64,000 nt of DNA from Mycolicibacter senuensis (GCF_002101885.1 NZ_LQPS01000029.1:17924-81923), one strand, 5' to 3'. Positions 10,562 through 23,369 are shown, numbered from the stretch's first letter. The notes: a model not told the origin generated them from the sequence alone. Translations and numbers: made by a program.

Positions 10562-10796
10562 GGCCGGCACCGACGGCCTCGTCGGTCGCCGCCCACAGGA
10601 TCGGTGGATGCGTCCAACGGTCGGCCATCTGATAAACGGCCGCGCGCGGCCCCTTCTGCGACCAGATCCGGGCTGCCAACAGCACGACCAGCACAAGCGG
10701 AAGGCCGACGAAGTAGCCGAGGAATGACAACACGCTCACGCCGTAGACGGTATCCCACCGCGATTCGATCAGTGGCGGGAACCCGGGCCCAGGCAC
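10506..10796 (-). CDS. Small single-span membrane protein (Rv2468A-like)
   Basis: A 96-residue protein from GTG, with one strong membrane segment (about 20-43, [20 protein letters not shown]) followed by a soluble tail. The tail has a GHGHGKSEF stretch that might bind metal weakly. It overlaps the next gene, Rv2468c-like, by 56 bases and H37Rv has the corresponding small gene Rv2468A. The pairing suggests a membrane anchor or partner for the DUF5130 protein, which is inference. Its upstream region faces the divergent amidohydrolase gene. Confidence 0.65.
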   Translation of the reverse strand: MPGPGFPPLIESRWDTVYGVSVLSFLGYFVGLPLVLVVLLAARIWSQKGPRAAVYQMADRWTHPPILWAATDEAVGAGHGHGKSEFSVGGGASGNW

Positions 10797-10951
10797 CCGC
10801 GGGTTCGGTCGGCTCGCCCGAATCAGGCCGTCTGGGCGCGATGGCGGCGCCTTGCGCCCGCGGGGAGCCGTCGTTAGCGTGCACTCAATACCTTCGCCCT
10901 GGCGACCAGGACGCGGAAGGACTGCGCCGTCGTTGCAGAAGGGCGATGATC

Positions 10952-11875
10952 ATGGTTCTTGCGGCAGCCGTCCAGCTGGAGGCTGTGCTCGGCGATGTGC
11001 GGGCCAATCTGGCCGCCTGTGAGCGACTCGCCGACGAGGCGGGCCGGGCCGGCGCCGAGATCATCGCGCTGCCGGAGTTCTTCACCACCGGGATCGGGTT
11101 CGACGAGTCGCTGGCCACCGCCGCGCTGCCGCCCGATGGCGCGGCCACCGAGCTGCTCACCGCACTGGCCCTCCGGCACCGGGCACTGGTGGGCGGGTCA
11201 TTCCTGTGCCGTGACCCAGACGGCCACGTCCGCAACGCCTACCTGCTCGCCGACCCCGGCGGCGTGGTGGGCCGGCACGACAAGGATCTGCCCACCATGT
11301 GGGAGAACGCCTTCTACACCACCGGCGACGACGACGGGGTGCTCACTGCGGCCGGACACCCGGTGGGGGCCGCGGTGTGCTGGGAGCTGATGCGCACCCA
11401 GACCGTGCGCCGGCTGCGCGGCCGGGTGGATCTGGTGATGACGGGCTCGGGATGGTGGTCGATCCCGCGCTGGGCGCCGCAGGCGCTGTTCGACCGGCTC
11501 GAACGCAACAACGCCGGCACGGCTCGGCTGGCGGCGGCATCGTTCGCCCGGTACGTCGGCGCCCCGGTGGTGCACGCCGCCCATGCCGGCACCCTGACCT
11601 GCGCCATGCCGTGGCTGCCGCTGACGTATCGGGGCCACTTCGAAGGCGCCACCCTGATCGCGACCGCCGACGGCACCGTCGTCGCCGAACGGCACGCCGA
11701 CGAAGGCGAGGGCATCGTCCTCGGTGAGATCACGCTGGGGCGTCAATCCCCCCGGCTCGACCCGCCGGCCGGGTTCTGGCTGCATCGGCGTGGGACGCTG
11801 CCGACCACGGTGTGGCACTACCAACGCTGGCATGGCCGTCGCTGGTACCGGCACCACGTATTTCAAGCGACCTAG
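10952..11875 (+). CDS. Carbon-nitrogen hydrolase (nitrilase superfamily)
   Basis: A 307-residue amidase/nitrilase-fold enzyme with the complete Glu-Lys-Cys triad: Glu42 in LPEFF, Lys111 in RHDKDLP and Cys143 in AVCWELM. Such enzymes hydrolyse amides or nitriles; the substrate cannot be told. I start at the second ATG (MVLAAAVQ), with AAGGG about 8 bases upstream; an ATG two codons earlier is too near it. The gene is divergent from the Rv2468A-like gene and is not at this place in H37Rv. It converges on the HNH gene with one base between stop codons. Confidence 0.85.
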   Translation: MVLAAAVQLEAVLGDVRANLAACERLADEAGRAGAEIIALPEFFTTGIGFDESLATAALPPDGAATELLTALALRHRALVGGSFLCRDPDGHVRNAYLLADPGGVVGRHDKDLPTMWENAFYTTGDDDGVLTAAGHPVGAAVCWELMRTQTVRRLRGRVDLVMTGSGWWSIPRWAPQALFDRLERNNAGTARLAAASFARYVGAPVVHAAHAGTLTCAMPWLPLTYRGHFEGATLIATADGTVVAERHADEGEGIVLGEITLGRQSPRLDPPAGFWLHRRGTLPTTVWHYQRWHGRRWYRHHVFQAT

Positions 11876-11876
11876 T

Positions 11877-12512
11877 TCAGGCGGCGCCTTCGCCGAGGTA
11901 GCGCATCCACACCGGATCGAGGTCGTTGATCACCGCCAGCAACCGCCAGTGCTGGCCCTTGGGCGAGGTCGGTACCAGCCGCAACGTCCAGCCGAGTTCG
12001 GCCAGCAACCGGTCGGCCTTGCGGTGGTTGCAGGCCGAGCAGGCGGCCACGCAGTTCTCCCAGGAGTGGTCGCCGCCCCGGCTGCGCGGCACCACATGGT
12101 CGACGGTGTCGGCCTTGCCGCCGCAGTAGGCGCAGCTGTGCCGGTCCCGGTGCATCAGCGCGGCGCGGGTCAACGGGATCCGGGCGCGGTAGGGCACCCG
12201 GACATAGGACCGCAGCCGGATCACCGAGGGCACCAGCACCGACCGGGTCGCCGAATGGATGACCGGGCCGGCCGGGTCGTCGTGCACCACGTCGGCTTTG
12301 CCGCAGATCAGCATGACGACCGCGCGCCGCAGTGGAAGCGCGGTCAACGGCTCGAAGGTGGAATTCAGCAGCAGCACCCGGCGCCGTGTCCAGATCGACG
12401 CCGCGTCGGCGCCGCCGCCGGAAGTGGCGACCGAGTGCAGGCAGGGGGCAACGGCAAGCCCGGTCAGGCTCGCCGTGGGGGCACCAGGGTTACGGTGGCC
12501 CCGTCGTTTCAT
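11877..12512 (-). CDS. HNH endonuclease family protein (Rv2469c)
   Basis: A 211-residue protein with an HNH nuclease core near its C-terminus: [21 protein letters not shown] followed by [17 protein letters not shown]. The two CxxC pairs form the structural zinc site, and the DHVVP histidine and the NH pair supply the metal-binding motif. The N-terminal half is the conserved actinobacterial region [20 protein letters not shown]. The biological target is unknown; it is a chromosomal housekeeping type, not next to a toxin or phage gene. It matches Rv2469c and is divergent from glbO. Confidence 0.85.
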   Translation of the reverse strand: MKRRGHRNPGAPTASLTGLAVAPCLHSVATSGGGADAASIWTRRRVLLLNSTFEPLTALPLRRAVVMLICGKADVVHDDPAGPVIHSATRSVLVPSVIRLRSYVRVPYRARIPLTRAALMHRDRHSCAYCGGKADTVDHVVPRSRGGDHSWENCVAACSACNHRKADRLLAELGWTLRLVPTSPKGQHWRLLAVINDLDPVWMRYLGEGAA

Positions 12513-12658
12513 ATCCGGCTTCGGGGACGGTTGTTGCGCTGCGCCATAAATCCTCCGCGGAACAGTTCACCATGATTCGACGCTGGTCGCACGCCTATTT
12601 GCTGTGTGTTCTAGCTGTGTGTCTGGCAGGAACGCCCGATGGCCCACAATGGTGGGCG

Positions 12659-13057
12659 ATGCAGCCGATAGAAGAACCTTCGTTTTATGACGCCGTCGGC
12701 GGGGCGGAAACCTTCCGCGCCATCGTGTCGCGGTTTTATCAACTGGTCGCCCAGGACGCGATCCTGCGCCCGATGTACCCCGCCGACGACATGGACGGCG
12801 CCGAGGAACGGTTACGGATGTTCCTCGAGCAGTACTGGGGCGGGCCGCGCACCTACACCGAACGCCGCGGCCACCCGCGGTTGCGGATGCGCCACATCCC
12901 GTACCGCATCGGCCCGCTGCAGCGCGATGCCTGGCTGCGCTGCATGGTCACGGCGATCAACGAGATCGACGCCGAGACCCTCGACGACGCACGCCGCGCC
13001 GAACTGTTGGACTACCTGCACTCGGCGGCCGATTTCCTGGTCAACGCACCGATCTGA
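12659..13057 (+). CDS. glbO: Truncated haemoglobin, group II (GlbO/trHbO)
   Basis: A 132-residue haem protein of the trHbO group, which binds O2 and can detoxify NO or peroxide. Residues are placed by comparison with M. tuberculosis GlbO: proximal His79 (RMRH), distal-pocket Tyr27 and Tyr40 and Trp92 (DAWLR). The block [12 protein letters not shown] is near-identical to the M. tuberculosis sequence I recall. I chose the ATG giving [15 protein letters not shown]. An in-frame ATG at 12572 would add a hydrophobic N-terminus, which I think is chance. Its stop overlaps the aglA start. Confidence 0.93.
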   Translation: MQPIEEPSFYDAVGGAETFRAIVSRFYQLVAQDAILRPMYPADDMDGAEERLRMFLEQYWGGPRTYTERRGHPRLRMRHIPYRIGPLQRDAWLRCMVTAINEIDAETLDDARRAELLDYLHSAADFLVNAPI

Positions 13058-14634
13058 TGGGCGACAGCAGCAGCCCCGACGACCACCCATGGTGGGCTGC
13101 CAGTGTGTTCTACCAGGCCTATCCCCGCTCGTTCGCCGACAGCAACGGTGACGGGGTCGGCGACCTGCCGGGAGTGATCGCCCGCCTGGACTATCTGCAC
13201 CGGCTGGGTATCGACGCGATCTGGCTCAACCCGGTGACGGTGTCGCCCATGGCCGATCACGGCTACGACGTGGCAGACCCCCGCGACATCGATCCACTCT
13301 TCGGCGATCTGGGTGCGCTGGACTCGCTGGTGGCGGCCGCGCACGAACGCGGGATCAAGCTGACCATGGACCTGGTGCCCAACCACACCAGTTCGGCGCA
13401 TCCGTGGTTCGTCACAGCCCTGACATCCGGGCCCGGCAGCCCCGAACGGGAGCGCTACATCTTCCGTGACGGGCGCGGACCCGACGGGGAGCTGCCGCCC
13501 AATAACTGGGTGTCGGTGTTCGGCGGCCCGGCCTGGACCCGGGTGACCGATGCGTGCGGCTCCGGCCAGTGGTACCTGCACCTGTTCGACCCGGCGCAGC
13601 CCGACCTGAACTGGGACAACCCGGAGGTCATGGCGGATTTCGAGCGAACGCTGCGGTTCTGGATGGACCGCGGCGTCGACGGCTTCCGGATCGACGTCTC
13701 ACACGGCATGGCCAAGCCGCCGGGACTGCCCGACATGCCTGTCACCGACGTCAAACTGCTGGCGCACCGCGACGACGACCCGCGGTTCAATCAGCCCGGT
13801 GTCCATGCCATCCACCGCGCGATTCGCGCGGTCTTCGACGACTACCCCGGCGCGGTGTCCGTCGGCGAGGTCTGGGTGCACGACAACGCCCTGTTCGCCG
13901 AGTACGTCCGGCCCGACGAACTGCACCTGGCCTTCAACTTCCGGTTGCTGCAGGCCTCCTTCGAGGCTGCCGAGATCCGAGACGCGATCGACAATTCGCT
14001 GGCTGCGGTCGCCTCAGTGGACGGCATCGCGACCTGGGCGCTGGAAAACCACGACGTCGAGCGATCGGTCACCCGCTACGGTGGCGGCGCCGTCGGGCTG
14101 GCCCGGGCGCGGGCGATGGCGCTGGTGCTGCTCGCGCTGCCGGGGGCGGTGTTCATCTACAACGGCCAGGAACTGGGTCTGCCCAACGTCGAGCTACCCG
14201 ATTCAGCGTTGCAGGATCCGGTGTGGGAGCGCTCCGGGCACACCAAGCGCGGCCGCGACGGCTGTCGGGTGCCGATGCCGTGGTCGGGTACCGCGCCGCC
14301 GTTCGGCTTCTCTGATCACCCCGACACCTGGCTGCCGATGCCGCCGGACTGGGCGCCGTTGACCGTCGAAAGGCAGCTCGCCGATGGCGACTCGACGCAG
14401 CAGCTCTACCGCCGGGCCATCGAATTGCGCAGGGGCCGAGCTGAATTCACCGGACGACAGGTGAATTGGCTGGATTCACCGCCGGGAACGCTGGCCTTCC
14501 GGCGCGGCGGGCTGGTGTGCGTGCTCAACGCCGGTGAACATCCGGTGGTGCTGCCCGAGGGCCGGCTACTCCTGTGCAGCGCCCCGGTGGCCGACGGCCT
14601 GTTGCCGTCCAACGCCGCGGCGTGGCTGGCCTGA
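13057..14634 (+). CDS. aglA: Alpha-glucosidase, GH13 family
   Basis: A 525-residue cytosolic GH13 retaining glycosidase of the oligo-1,6-glucosidase/alpha-glucosidase type. The nucleophile is Asp213 (GFRIDVSHG), the acid/base Glu271 (VGEVW) and the third carboxylate Asp333 (ENHD). The N-terminal YQAYPRSFADSNGDGVGD and MDLVPNHTS regions are typical of the family. The ATG shares its first base with the glbO stop (TGATG), so the two are translationally coupled, as glbO (Rv2470) and aglA (Rv2471) are neighbours in H37Rv. Substrate preference (maltose or trehalose-derived) is not resolved. Confidence 0.93.
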   Translation: MGDSSSPDDHPWWAASVFYQAYPRSFADSNGDGVGDLPGVIARLDYLHRLGIDAIWLNPVTVSPMADHGYDVADPRDIDPLFGDLGALDSLVAAAHERGIKLTMDLVPNHTSSAHPWFVTALTSGPGSPERERYIFRDGRGPDGELPPNNWVSVFGGPAWTRVTDACGSGQWYLHLFDPAQPDLNWDNPEVMADFERTLRFWMDRGVDGFRIDVSHGMAKPPGLPDMPVTDVKLLAHRDDDPRFNQPGVHAIHRAIRAVFDDYPGAVSVGEVWVHDNALFAEYVRPDELHLAFNFRLLQASFEAAEIRDAIDNSLAAVASVDGIATWALENHDVERSVTRYGGGAVGLARARAMALVLLALPGAVFIYNGQELGLPNVELPDSALQDPVWERSGHTKRGRDGCRVPMPWSGTAPPFGFSDHPDTWLPMPPDWAPLTVERQLADGDSTQQLYRRAIELRRGRAEFTGRQVNWLDSPPGTLAFRRGGLVCVLNAGEHPVVLPEGRLLLCSAPVADGLLPSNAAAWLA

Positions 14635-14677
14635 CGACCGGATGGCTCACCGGCGACCGGGGACCGACCCGGCCGGC

Positions 14678-15118
14678 TCAGCGCGTCCAGCGCTGCAGGT
14701 ACTCGCGATGGTCCGCCGACAGCCGCACCAGCTTCTGCTCGTCGATGCTGAACGCGGCCAACTGGCTTTCGGCGATCACCGCCGGCTTGGAATCCGGTGC
14801 GGCACTCACCGAGCGCACCTCGTAGCCGATGGTGAAGTCCACCGTCCGCAGCCGCGAGATCCACATCGTCACCTGCAGCGGCGAGTCCGTCAGCCGCAAT
14901 TGTCCCTTGTAGGTGACCTTCACCTCGGCGATCAGCAGGCCCACGCTGGTGATGTCGACCGCGAAAGCCGGCGACAGAAACGGCACCCGCGCCTCTTCGA
15001 GGAGGGTGACCATGGTCGCGTGGTTGACATGCTGGTACATGTCGATGTCTGACCAGCGCACCGGAACCGCTGCGACGAAACCCGGTTTCACGGCATCGTC
15101 GCCGGCGGGTTTGCTCAT
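14678..15118 (-). CDS. Hotdog-fold acyl-CoA thioesterase (4HBT type)
   Basis: A 146-residue YbgC/4-hydroxybenzoyl-CoA thioesterase-like protein. The signature [21 protein letters not shown] (about 22-42) gives the catalytic Asp24/Asp26 region and the central hotdog helix. It probably hydrolyses an acyl-CoA in the cytosol; the acyl chain is unknown. The ATG overlaps the gdh stop by four bases (ATGA), so it is co-translated with gdh; the pair corresponds to Rv2475c and Rv2476c. Rv2472-Rv2474c, which lie next in H37Rv, are absent here. Confidence 0.87.
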   Translation of the reverse strand: MSKPAGDDAVKPGFVAAVPVRWSDIDMYQHVNHATMVTLLEEARVPFLSPAFAVDITSVGLLIAEVKVTYKGQLRLTDSPLQVTMWISRLRTVDFTIGYEVRSVSAAPDSKPAVIAESQLAAFSIDEQKLVRLSADHREYLQRWTR

Positions 15119-18100
15119 GACGCCGATCCCCGGCCGCTGGCCCGGGTCATGCTGCGGAGTTGCCGCGCGGCCACCGACAGTGTGGCCAGATCCCGCTGAT
15201 CTGATTGGTCGATCTGGGTCAAGGTGCGCCGCGCCCGTTCCACCCGTGACCCGTTGGTCGATTCCCACTCGGTGATCTTCTGCATCCCGTCCTCGTCCGG
15301 CTCGCCGACCGCCAGTACATCCATGCACAGCGACCGCACCGAATTGTAGATGTCGTCACGGATCGCCAACCGCGCCAAGGCATGCCAGCGGTCTGCACGG
15401 GGAAGCTGCGCCACCGCGGTCAGCAGTCCGTCGGTGCCGAGCCGGTCCATCAGCGCGAAGTAGGTGTCGGCGACCTCGGCGGGGTCGCGCTCGGTGATGT
15501 CGGCGACATCGATGACGTCGAGCAGGCTGTAGCGGTACAGGCCCATCGCGATGAGGGCGGCAAGATCCTCGGGTACGCCCTGATCGCGGAACTCACCGGT
15601 GTGCTTGGCGACGATGGCGGCGTCGGCACCGTGCAGCCACTCCGACATCCGCGGCGTCAATCGCCCGACCTCCTCGGCGAACCGGTTGATCTCGGCGCCC
15701 ACCGCCAGCGGTTGCGGACGGTAGTTGAGCAGCCAGCGCCCGGCGCGGTCGATGAGCCGACGCAGATCCAGCGTCATCCGGTCGCAGACCGCCACCGGGA
15801 GCCCGTCCTGCTCACCGGCCGCCCGGATTCGGCGCCACAGCTCGCCTACCCCGAAGATCGCGTCGGTCGCCACATAGGCGCGTACCGCATCGGTCAGGTC
15901 GACGCCGACGTCTTCGGTGATCCGGAAGGCGTAGGTGATGCCGGCGGTGTCCACCACGTCGTTGATCAGCATGGTGGTCACGATTTCGCGGTGCAGCTGG
16001 TGCGAGCGGATCTCGGGTGCGTACCGCTCCTGCAGCACGCGCGGGAAGTACTGCGGCAACCGCGCCGCGAACACGTCCTGGTCGGGCATGTCGGTTGCCA
16101 GCACCGCCGCTTTGAGGGTCAGCTTGACGTGCGCCATCAGCGTGGCCAGCTCCGGTGAAGCCAGCCCCAGCCCGGCTTCGGAGCGCCGCGCGATCTCCTT
16201 CTCCGACGGCAGCGCCTCCAGCTCGCGGTTGAGGCCGCGGTCGGCGACCAGGTGCCGGATCTGATCGGCGTGCACCGGCAGCAGGCTGGCCGCATTGGTC
16301 CGGCTGGTGCCCATCAGGTCGTTCTGCGCGGTGTTGTCGGCCAGCACCAGCGCGCTGACTTCGTCGGTCATCGACGCCAGCAGTTGCGGCCGATCGGCGG
16401 GGTCGAGCTTGCCGAGCGTGACCAGGGAGTCGATCAGGATCTTGATGTTGACCTCGTGGTCGGAGCAGTCGACACCGGCCGAGTTGTCCAGGGCATCGGT
16501 GTTGATCCGGCCACCGGCCAGGTCGAACTCCACGCGGCCCAGTGGTGTGACGCCGAGGTTTCCACCCTCGCCGATCACCTTGGCGCACACCTGGTTTCCG
16601 TTCACCCGAACCTGGTCGTTGGCGCGGTCGCCGACGTCGCCGTCGGATTCGCCCTCGGCTTTGACGTAGGTGCCGATGCCGCCGTTGAACAACAGGTCCA
16701 CCGGCGCGCGCAGGATCGCCCGGATCAGCGCGGGCGGGTTCAGTTCGGTGATTCCCTCGTCGAGTCCCAGTACCGCTCGTACCTGCGGGCTGATCGGCAC
16801 CGATTTCAGCTCGCGGGGATAGACGCCGCCGCCGGCACTGATCAGCGCCTTGTCGTAGTCGTCCCAACTGGATCGGGGCAGGTCGAACATCCGCTGGCGC
16901 TCGGCGAAGGACCTGGCCGCATCCGGGTCGGGGTCCAAGAAGATGTGCCGGTGGTCGAACGCGGCCAGCAACCGGATGTGTTCGCTGCGCAGCATTCCGT
17001 TGCCGAACACGTCGCCGCTCATGTCCCCGATCCCGGCGACGGTGAAGTCCTGGGTCTGGGTGTCGACCCCCATCTCCCGGAAGTGCCGCTTGACCGATTC
17101 CCAAGCGCCCCGGGCGGTGATGCCCATTTCTTTGTGGTCGTAGCCGACCGATCCACCGGAGGCGAACGCATCGCCGAGCCAGTAGCCGTAGGACTGGGCT
17201 ACCTCGTTGGCGATGTCGGAGAAACTGGCGGTGCCCTTGTCGGCGGCGACCACCAGGTAGGCGTCGTCGCCGTCGCGGCGCACCACTTCCGGGGGCGCGC
17301 TGACCGCGTGGGTGACGTGGTCGACGTTGTCGGTGACGTCGAGCATGCCCGAGATCAGCAGCCGGTAGCAGGCGATGCCTTCCCGACGGGTGGCTTCCCG
17401 GTCGGCGCCGGCGTCGCCGGTGGGCACCGGCGGGCGTTTGACCACGAAGCCGCCCTTGGCGCCGACCGGGACGATGACGGCGTTCTTGACCTCTTGGGCC
17501 TTGACCAGCCCGAGGATCTCGGTGCGGTAGTCCTCACGGCGGTCCGACCAGCGCAGCCCGCCGCGGGAGACGAACCCGAATCGCAGGTGCACCCCTTCGA
17601 CACGGGGCGAGTAGATGAAGATCTCGAATTTGGGCCGCGGCAGCGGCAACTCGTCGATCAACCGGGCATCCAGCTTGAACGCCAAGACATCGTGGGCACG
17701 AGCCGAGTCCGCGCGGGTCACGAAGTAGTTGGTGCGCAACGTGGCCTGGATCAAGGAGGCGAGCGCGCGCAGCACCCGGTCGGTGTCCAGGCTGACCACC
17801 GCGTCGATATCGGCTGCCACATCGGCGGCCGCCGCCTGCGCATCGCGGCTGCGAGACGACCGGGACGGGTCGAACAGCGCCTCGAACAATGCCACCAACG
17901 CCCGCGCGGTGCCCGGGCGCTCGTTGAGCACCGAGGCGATGTGACTCTCGCTGTAGGGGAACCGCGCCTGGCGCAGGTATTTGGCGTAGCCACGCAGCAC
18001 CACCACCTGCTGCCAGGCCAGTCCGGCCCGCAGCACCAGCTCGTTGAACCGGTCGGTCTCGACACGGCCTTCCCAGATCGCAGTGACCCCGTCGGCGAAA

Positions 18101-19986
18101 CGTTGCTGGGCGGCGTCGCGTTCGGCGCCGGTTGCCGGCATCTCGATGCCGGGGTCCGGCGACAGCTTGAACTTGTAGACCCACACGGTCAGGCCATCGG
18201 GCCGGGTGACGGTGAACGGTCGCTCCTCGAGTACCACCACACCCATGGACTGCAGCATGGGCAGCAGTTGACTCAACGAGGCACCTCGTCCGCCGAGGAA
18301 CCACGTCAGCGGGACCGCGTCGCCGGTGCCGTAATCGGAGACCACCAATCGGACCGCGCCGTCGGCCACCGCCTCGATGATCGCGATGTCCTCGACGGCT
18401 TCGGCCGGTGTGACAGCCTGCTTGTAGGTTTCGGTGAACGCCGCCGCGTAGTGCTGCGCCTGGTCTTCCACCGGCGTTCCGCCCGCCGCGTCGATCATCC
18501 GGTCCGCCCAGGTGCGGCCGGCCTCGGTCAGCCGCGCCTGGATCCGCACCCGGTTGGCCTCGGAGGTGTCGACGGTGCGCGCCTTCGGGTCATTGGGCAG
18601 CCGGACCATGAAATGGATCAGCGCCCAGGGGGCTTCGCTGACCCGGGCGCTGTACTCCACCCCGACACCACCGAACTCGCCGGCCAGGATGTCCTCCATC
18701 TTCAGCCGGACCGGAGTGGTGTAGCGGTCACGCGGCAGGTATACCAGGCACGACACGAAGCGCCCGGTCCGGTCGCCACGCAGGAACAGCAACGCGCCGC
18801 GCCGTGAGCCCAGGTTGGCGACGGCCATCGCCATGCTCAGCAGTTGCTCGGAACTGATCGCGAAAAGCTCTGAGCGCGGGACGGTTTGGATGATGTCGAG
18901 GAGTAACTGGCCCGGGTGGCCGGGCTCGCTCTCCGAGAGCGCCAGGGCGTGGCGCACGGTCCGGGAGATGACCGGGATCTCGAAGACGTCGGCGTTCATG
19001 GCGCCGGCGGTGAACAGTCCGACGAAACGGTGCGCGACGATGTCCTCGCCGGTGTTCTCCCGGATCACCACCACATAGGTATGTGAGCCGAAACGCATGT
19101 AGCTGGGCACGGTGGCCTGTGCCAGCGTCAGCAGGTCGTCACCGGTGAGCATGGGCCGCACCGACTTTCGCGTCTGCAACACTCCCAGCCGGTCGGCGTC
19201 GTCCACCAGCACCTGCCCGTCGCGCACGACGCCGCGTTGGTAGCCGAGCAGCACGAAGTGCCCGTCGGCCAGCCAGCGCAGTAGCGCTGCGGCATCGTGG
19301 CGGTCCGGCGCGGTGAAGTGCCCCTGCGCGTCGGCTTCGATGTCACCGGCCAGGGTGTTCAGCGCATCGTGCATCGCATGCGAGTCGGCAGCGACCTGGC
19401 GGACATCGGCCATCACGTGTGGCAACAACTGTTCGGCTTCGGCCAGGGCCTCACGGCTGACCGACGGCGAGAGCTGAACATGAATCCAGGTCTCCTGGCC
19501 GCCCGTACCGTCTGCCGACTTCTCGCCATCCGAGCGTTTGGGTTCCACCCAGCGCAGTTCGCCGTCAGCGTCGCGGCCCACGGTGAACACCGGCGTCATG
19601 ATGCCGATGTAGGCCACTCCCAGCCGGTGGAGCAGCACCGCGACGGAATCCACCAACATGCCGGCGTGCCCGGTGACCGCTTGCAAAGCGGGGCCGAAAC
19701 CGGCCGCGTCGTCAGCGGGGTAGACGCGGACCCGGGTCTCACCGGCAGGCCGGTGTTGCGCCAGCCGGGCATGCGCCGCCAGCAACGACGGTGCCGCCAC
19801 CGCCGCGGCCGAGGGCCGAGCGGCCGAATCCGCTCCGGACCGATCGTCGCCGGCGAGCGCATCGCTGTGCGGGCCGCGGTAGGTGGCGAGATAGGCGTCC
19901 GCGACCCAGTCGGGGGTGTCGTACGGCTGATCGGGATCGGGAAACGTCGTCCATGCGGCTGTCCGCCGCTCGGTGGATTCCGTCAT
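15115..19986 (-). CDS. gdh: NAD-dependent glutamate dehydrogenase, large (180-kDa) class
   Basis: A 1,623-residue enzyme that oxidises glutamate to 2-oxoglutarate and ammonium with NAD+, linking nitrogen and carbon metabolism. The N-terminal half is the regulatory ACT-containing region; the catalytic core begins near [17 protein letters not shown], with the substrate lysine in VGAKGGFVV (around 840), and the NAD domain includes GEGGNLGVT (around 1,140). Length matches M. tuberculosis Gdh. I start at the ATG reading MTESTERR, seven bases after AGGAGG; a GTG two codons earlier is too close to that site. In M. tuberculosis Gdh is controlled by GarA; that is inference here. Confidence 0.95.
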   Translation of the reverse strand: MTESTERRTAAWTTFPDPDQPYDTPDWVADAYLATYRGPHSDALAGDDRSGADSAARPSAAAVAAPSLLAAHARLAQHRPAGETRVRVYPADDAAGFGPALQAVTGHAGMLVDSVAVLLHRLGVAYIGIMTPVFTVGRDADGELRWVEPKRSDGEKSADGTGGQETWIHVQLSPSVSREALAEAEQLLPHVMADVRQVAADSHAMHDALNTLAGDIEADAQGHFTAPDRHDAAALLRWLADGHFVLLGYQRGVVRDGQVLVDDADRLGVLQTRKSVRPMLTGDDLLTLAQATVPSYMRFGSHTYVVVIRENTGEDIVAHRFVGLFTAGAMNADVFEIPVISRTVRHALALSESEPGHPGQLLLDIIQTVPRSELFAISSEQLLSMAMAVANLGSRRGALLFLRGDRTGRFVSCLVYLPRDRYTTPVRLKMEDILAGEFGGVGVEYSARVSEAPWALIHFMVRLPNDPKARTVDTSEANRVRIQARLTEAGRTWADRMIDAAGGTPVEDQAQHYAAAFTETYKQAVTPAEAVEDIAIIEAVADGAVRLVVSDYGTGDAVPLTWFLGGRGASLSQLLPMLQSMGVVVLEERPFTVTRPDGLTVWVYKFKLSPDPGIEMPATGAERDAAQQRFADGVTAIWEGRVETDRFNELVLRAGLAWQQVVVLRGYAKYLRQARFPYSESHIASVLNERPGTARALVALFEALFDPSRSSRSRDAQAAAADVAADIDAVVSLDTDRVLRALASLIQATLRTNYFVTRADSARAHDVLAFKLDARLIDELPLPRPKFEIFIYSPRVEGVHLRFGFVSRGGLRWSDRREDYRTEILGLVKAQEVKNAVIVPVGAKGGFVVKRPPVPTGDAGADREATRREGIACYRLLISGMLDVTDNVDHVTHAVSAPPEVVRRDGDDAYLVVAADKGTASFSDIANEVAQSYGYWLGDAFASGGSVGYDHKEMGITARGAWESVKRHFREMGVDTQTQDFTVAGIGDMSGDVFGNGMLRSEHIRLLAAFDHRHIFLDPDPDAARSFAERQRMFDLPRSSWDDYDKALISAGGGVYPRELKSVPISPQVRAVLGLDEGITELNPPALIRAILRAPVDLLFNGGIGTYVKAEGESDGDVGDRANDQVRVNGNQVCAKVIGEGGNLGVTPLGRVEFDLAGGRINTDALDNSAGVDCSDHEVNIKILIDSLVTLGKLDPADRPQLLASMTDEVSALVLADNTAQNDLMGTSRTNAASLLPVHADQIRHLVADRGLNRELEALPSEKEIARRSEAGLGLASPELATLMAHVKLTLKAAVLATDMPDQDVFAARLPQYFPRVLQERYAPEIRSHQLHREIVTTMLINDVVDTAGITYAFRITEDVGVDLTDAVRAYVATDAIFGVGELWRRIRAAGEQDGLPVAVCDRMTLDLRRLIDRAGRWLLNYRPQPLAVGAEINRFAEEVGRLTPRMSEWLHGADAAIVAKHTGEFRDQGVPEDLAALIAMGLYRYSLLDVIDVADITERDPAEVADTYFALMDRLGTDGLLTAVAQLPRADRWHALARLAIRDDIYNSVRSLCMDVLAVGEPDEDGMQKITEWESTNGSRVERARRTLTQIDQSDQRDLATLSVAARQLRSMTRASGRGSAS

Positions 19987-20040
19987 CCCCACCCCTCCTG
20001 CGCACGTGTCAGCTCCGGCAGCGCCGCTACCGGCCTCACC

Positions 20041-21717
<1,677 letters not shown>

Positions 21718-21799
21718 ACCGCGGTGTCGCCTCCTGGTCTCGCGAATTTGCTCGCGGCCCATCCTAGGGGGTCGAGCCAGCGCGGCCGTCGGCCGCTGG

Positions 21800-22264
21800 T
21801 CAGGCGGTCAGGGCCATCCCGTCGGCGGCGTCGGCTTCGTCGGCACCGGCGTCGGGGTCCTCGGCTTCCTCGGCAGGGGCGGCAGCCGGCGGATTGTCGG
21901 CCCCGGCGGCGATGATCTTCTCCACCCGGGCCACACATCGCGCCAGATTCGGGCCGACCGCGGTCGCGCGCAGCTCCACCGATGAGCGGCGATTGCCGTC
22001 CTTGTCTTCGTATTCGCTGGTGAAGACGGTCCCGACCACGATCACCGGCAATCCCTTGCTCAGCGAGGCACCCACCCCGGTGACCAGCCGGTCCCAGCAG
22101 GTGACGGTCAGGAACAGCGAGTTGCCCGTCTCCCAGCTGCCATCGGCGGTGCGCTTGCGCGAGTTGCTGGCGACCCGGAACTTGATCAGTTCGTGCTCCC
22201 CCACCCGGCGTCGGATCGGGTCGGTCACGACATGGCCGATGATGGTCAGAGGTGTTTCGTACAT
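21800..22264 (-). CDS. ssbB: Second single-stranded DNA-binding protein (SSBb)
   Basis: A 154-residue OB-fold protein starting MYETPLTIIGHVVTDP. It has the SSB core (FRVASNSRKR, SWETGNSLFLTVTCWD, SLSKGLPVIVVG). The tail is Ala/Asp/Glu-rich but ends DGMALTA, without the DDDIPF tip that recruits repair partners, which fits the paralogue Rv2478c rather than the essential SSB. GGAAG lies before the ATG. A role in stress or recombination is suggested for actinobacterial SSBb; this is family knowledge. Confidence 0.88.
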   Translation of the reverse strand: MYETPLTIIGHVVTDPIRRRVGEHELIKFRVASNSRKRTADGSWETGNSLFLTVTCWDRLVTGVGASLSKGLPVIVVGTVFTSEYEDKDGNRRSSVELRATAVGPNLARCVARVEKIIAAGADNPPAAAPAEEAEDPDAGADEADAADGMALTA

Positions 22265-22417
22265 GGACGTCTTCCTTTCTGGTTGCGGCGGACGTGATCT
22301 GCCCGCTCGTGCTGCATCCATTGAGCGCGCAGCACCCGACAACCAGGCCGGGCAGGCCGCCGCTGTGACGGCCGGCTGTGGAAGGAATACGAACTGGGGA
22401 TAACCGCGATGGCGGTC

Positions 22418-23284
22418 CTACACCCGCGGCTTGCCGACCTTCACCGGCGCATCCCAATTCGAGAAGGTGATCACCACGGACTCGTCGGCGCCGGACGCCA
22501 GCTTGAGCGCAACCAGGTGATGATCCCCGGTCTCCTGGATCCAGACCGTGCACGACGTCCGTTTGGCGGCCTGCAACTGCGGCACGATCTTCTTCGCCGC
22601 GCGGGCCGACACCTGGCCGCTGATCCGGACGGTGTGCACTTCGTCAGTGCCGAGATCGATCGTCTCGCGGCCCTCGACCTCCGGGTCGATGAACTCGGTC
22701 AGCATGTCGGCGAGTCCGGTATCCGGGCTCAGGATCGACGCCACGTCGTAGAAGTTCGCGGCCGGCCCGTAGTCGATCCAGCGGCCATCATCTTGCGACA
22801 CGTAGAGATTGCCGCCGAACACCACGAACTCCACGTAAGCCGGAGCTCCCCGGTACCTGATCTTGGCGTAGCCCTTCGCCGCCTCGGCAGGCTGCCGGGT
22901 CACGTCGCCGTCGAGCGCGGTGATCGCCATGTTCTCGATGCTGCTGCTCGCCGACAGACTCAGGTGCGCGCTTTCGACTGCTGCGGTGGTGACGCTGGAC
23001 TCCTTGAGAATCGCCGCGGCGGTCGGCAGTGGCTCGCTGGCCTTCTTCGAGGACGTGGGCGACGGCTTCGAGGACGTCGCCGATTCCGTGGGCGATTCCG
23101 TAGCCGACGACGGTTCGGGGGCCGACGACGTCGTCGGCGCGGAGGTCGGCGCGGTGGTCGACTCGACTGTCGGGGTGACAGCAGACGACGAAACCGACGG
23201 CGCGGTTGGAGTGGTGGACGAGCAACCGGCGACCAGGGCAGCGGCGGCACTCGCAACAGTCAGTACGGCGGGGAGCCTGCGCAT
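22418..23284 (-). CDS. LppX/LprA/LprG-family lipoprotein with Ser/Thr/Pro linker
   Basis: A 288-residue lipoprotein: MRRLPAVL signal peptide with lipobox LVAGC and lipidated Cys21. A Ser/Thr/Pro linker of roughly 65 residues follows, then an LprG-like domain from LPTAAAILKESS to the end. The core resembles M. tuberculosis LprG closely (VEFVVFGGNLYVS, YGPAANFYD, SPDTGLADML, VWIQETGDHHL). Family members carry triacylated lipids across the periplasm in a hydrophobic pocket. The linker is a likely O-mannosylation site. A second ATG three codons upstream is possible. It is divergent from an MFS gene, whereas true lprG is followed by the P55 transporter. No H37Rv gene is at this place. Confidence 0.85.
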   Translation of the reverse strand: MRRLPAVLTVASAAAALVAGCSSTTPTAPSVSSSAVTPTVESTTAPTSAPTTSSAPEPSSATESPTESATSSKPSPTSSKKASEPLPTAAAILKESSVTTAAVESAHLSLSASSSIENMAITALDGDVTRQPAEAAKGYAKIRYRGAPAYVEFVVFGGNLYVSQDDGRWIDYGPAANFYDVASILSPDTGLADMLTEFIDPEVEGRETIDLGTDEVHTVRISGQVSARAAKKIVPQLQAAKRTSCTVWIQETGDHHLVALKLASGADESVVITFSNWDAPVKVGKPRV

Positions 23285-23369
23285 GCCCGCCATGCTAGGT
23301 GCCCTCGAACCGGCGGACCCGGCAGGGGGGCCCGCGCGGCGACGAAACCGTTGGTATACGTTGCTTGCG

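Noticed and set aside
10604..10951. Upstream extension of the carbon-nitrogen hydrolase frame by about 115 codons
   Set aside because: It would overlap the divergent Rv2468A-like gene and its sequence is Arg/Pro-rich without similarity to nitrilases; the family begins at VLAAAVQLE.
12572..12658. Hydrophobic N-terminal extension of GlbO from an in-frame ATG at 12572
   Set aside because: It reads like a signal peptide ([11 protein letters not shown]), but GlbO is a cytosolic haem protein, known homologues start just before SFYDAVGG, and there is no ribosome binding site before that ATG.
16252..18807. An 851-codon open frame on the plus strand opposite gdh
   Set aside because: It is the reverse image of gdh third-position GC bias: Arg/Val/Gly-rich product, no recognisable domain, and complete overlap with a conserved enzyme.
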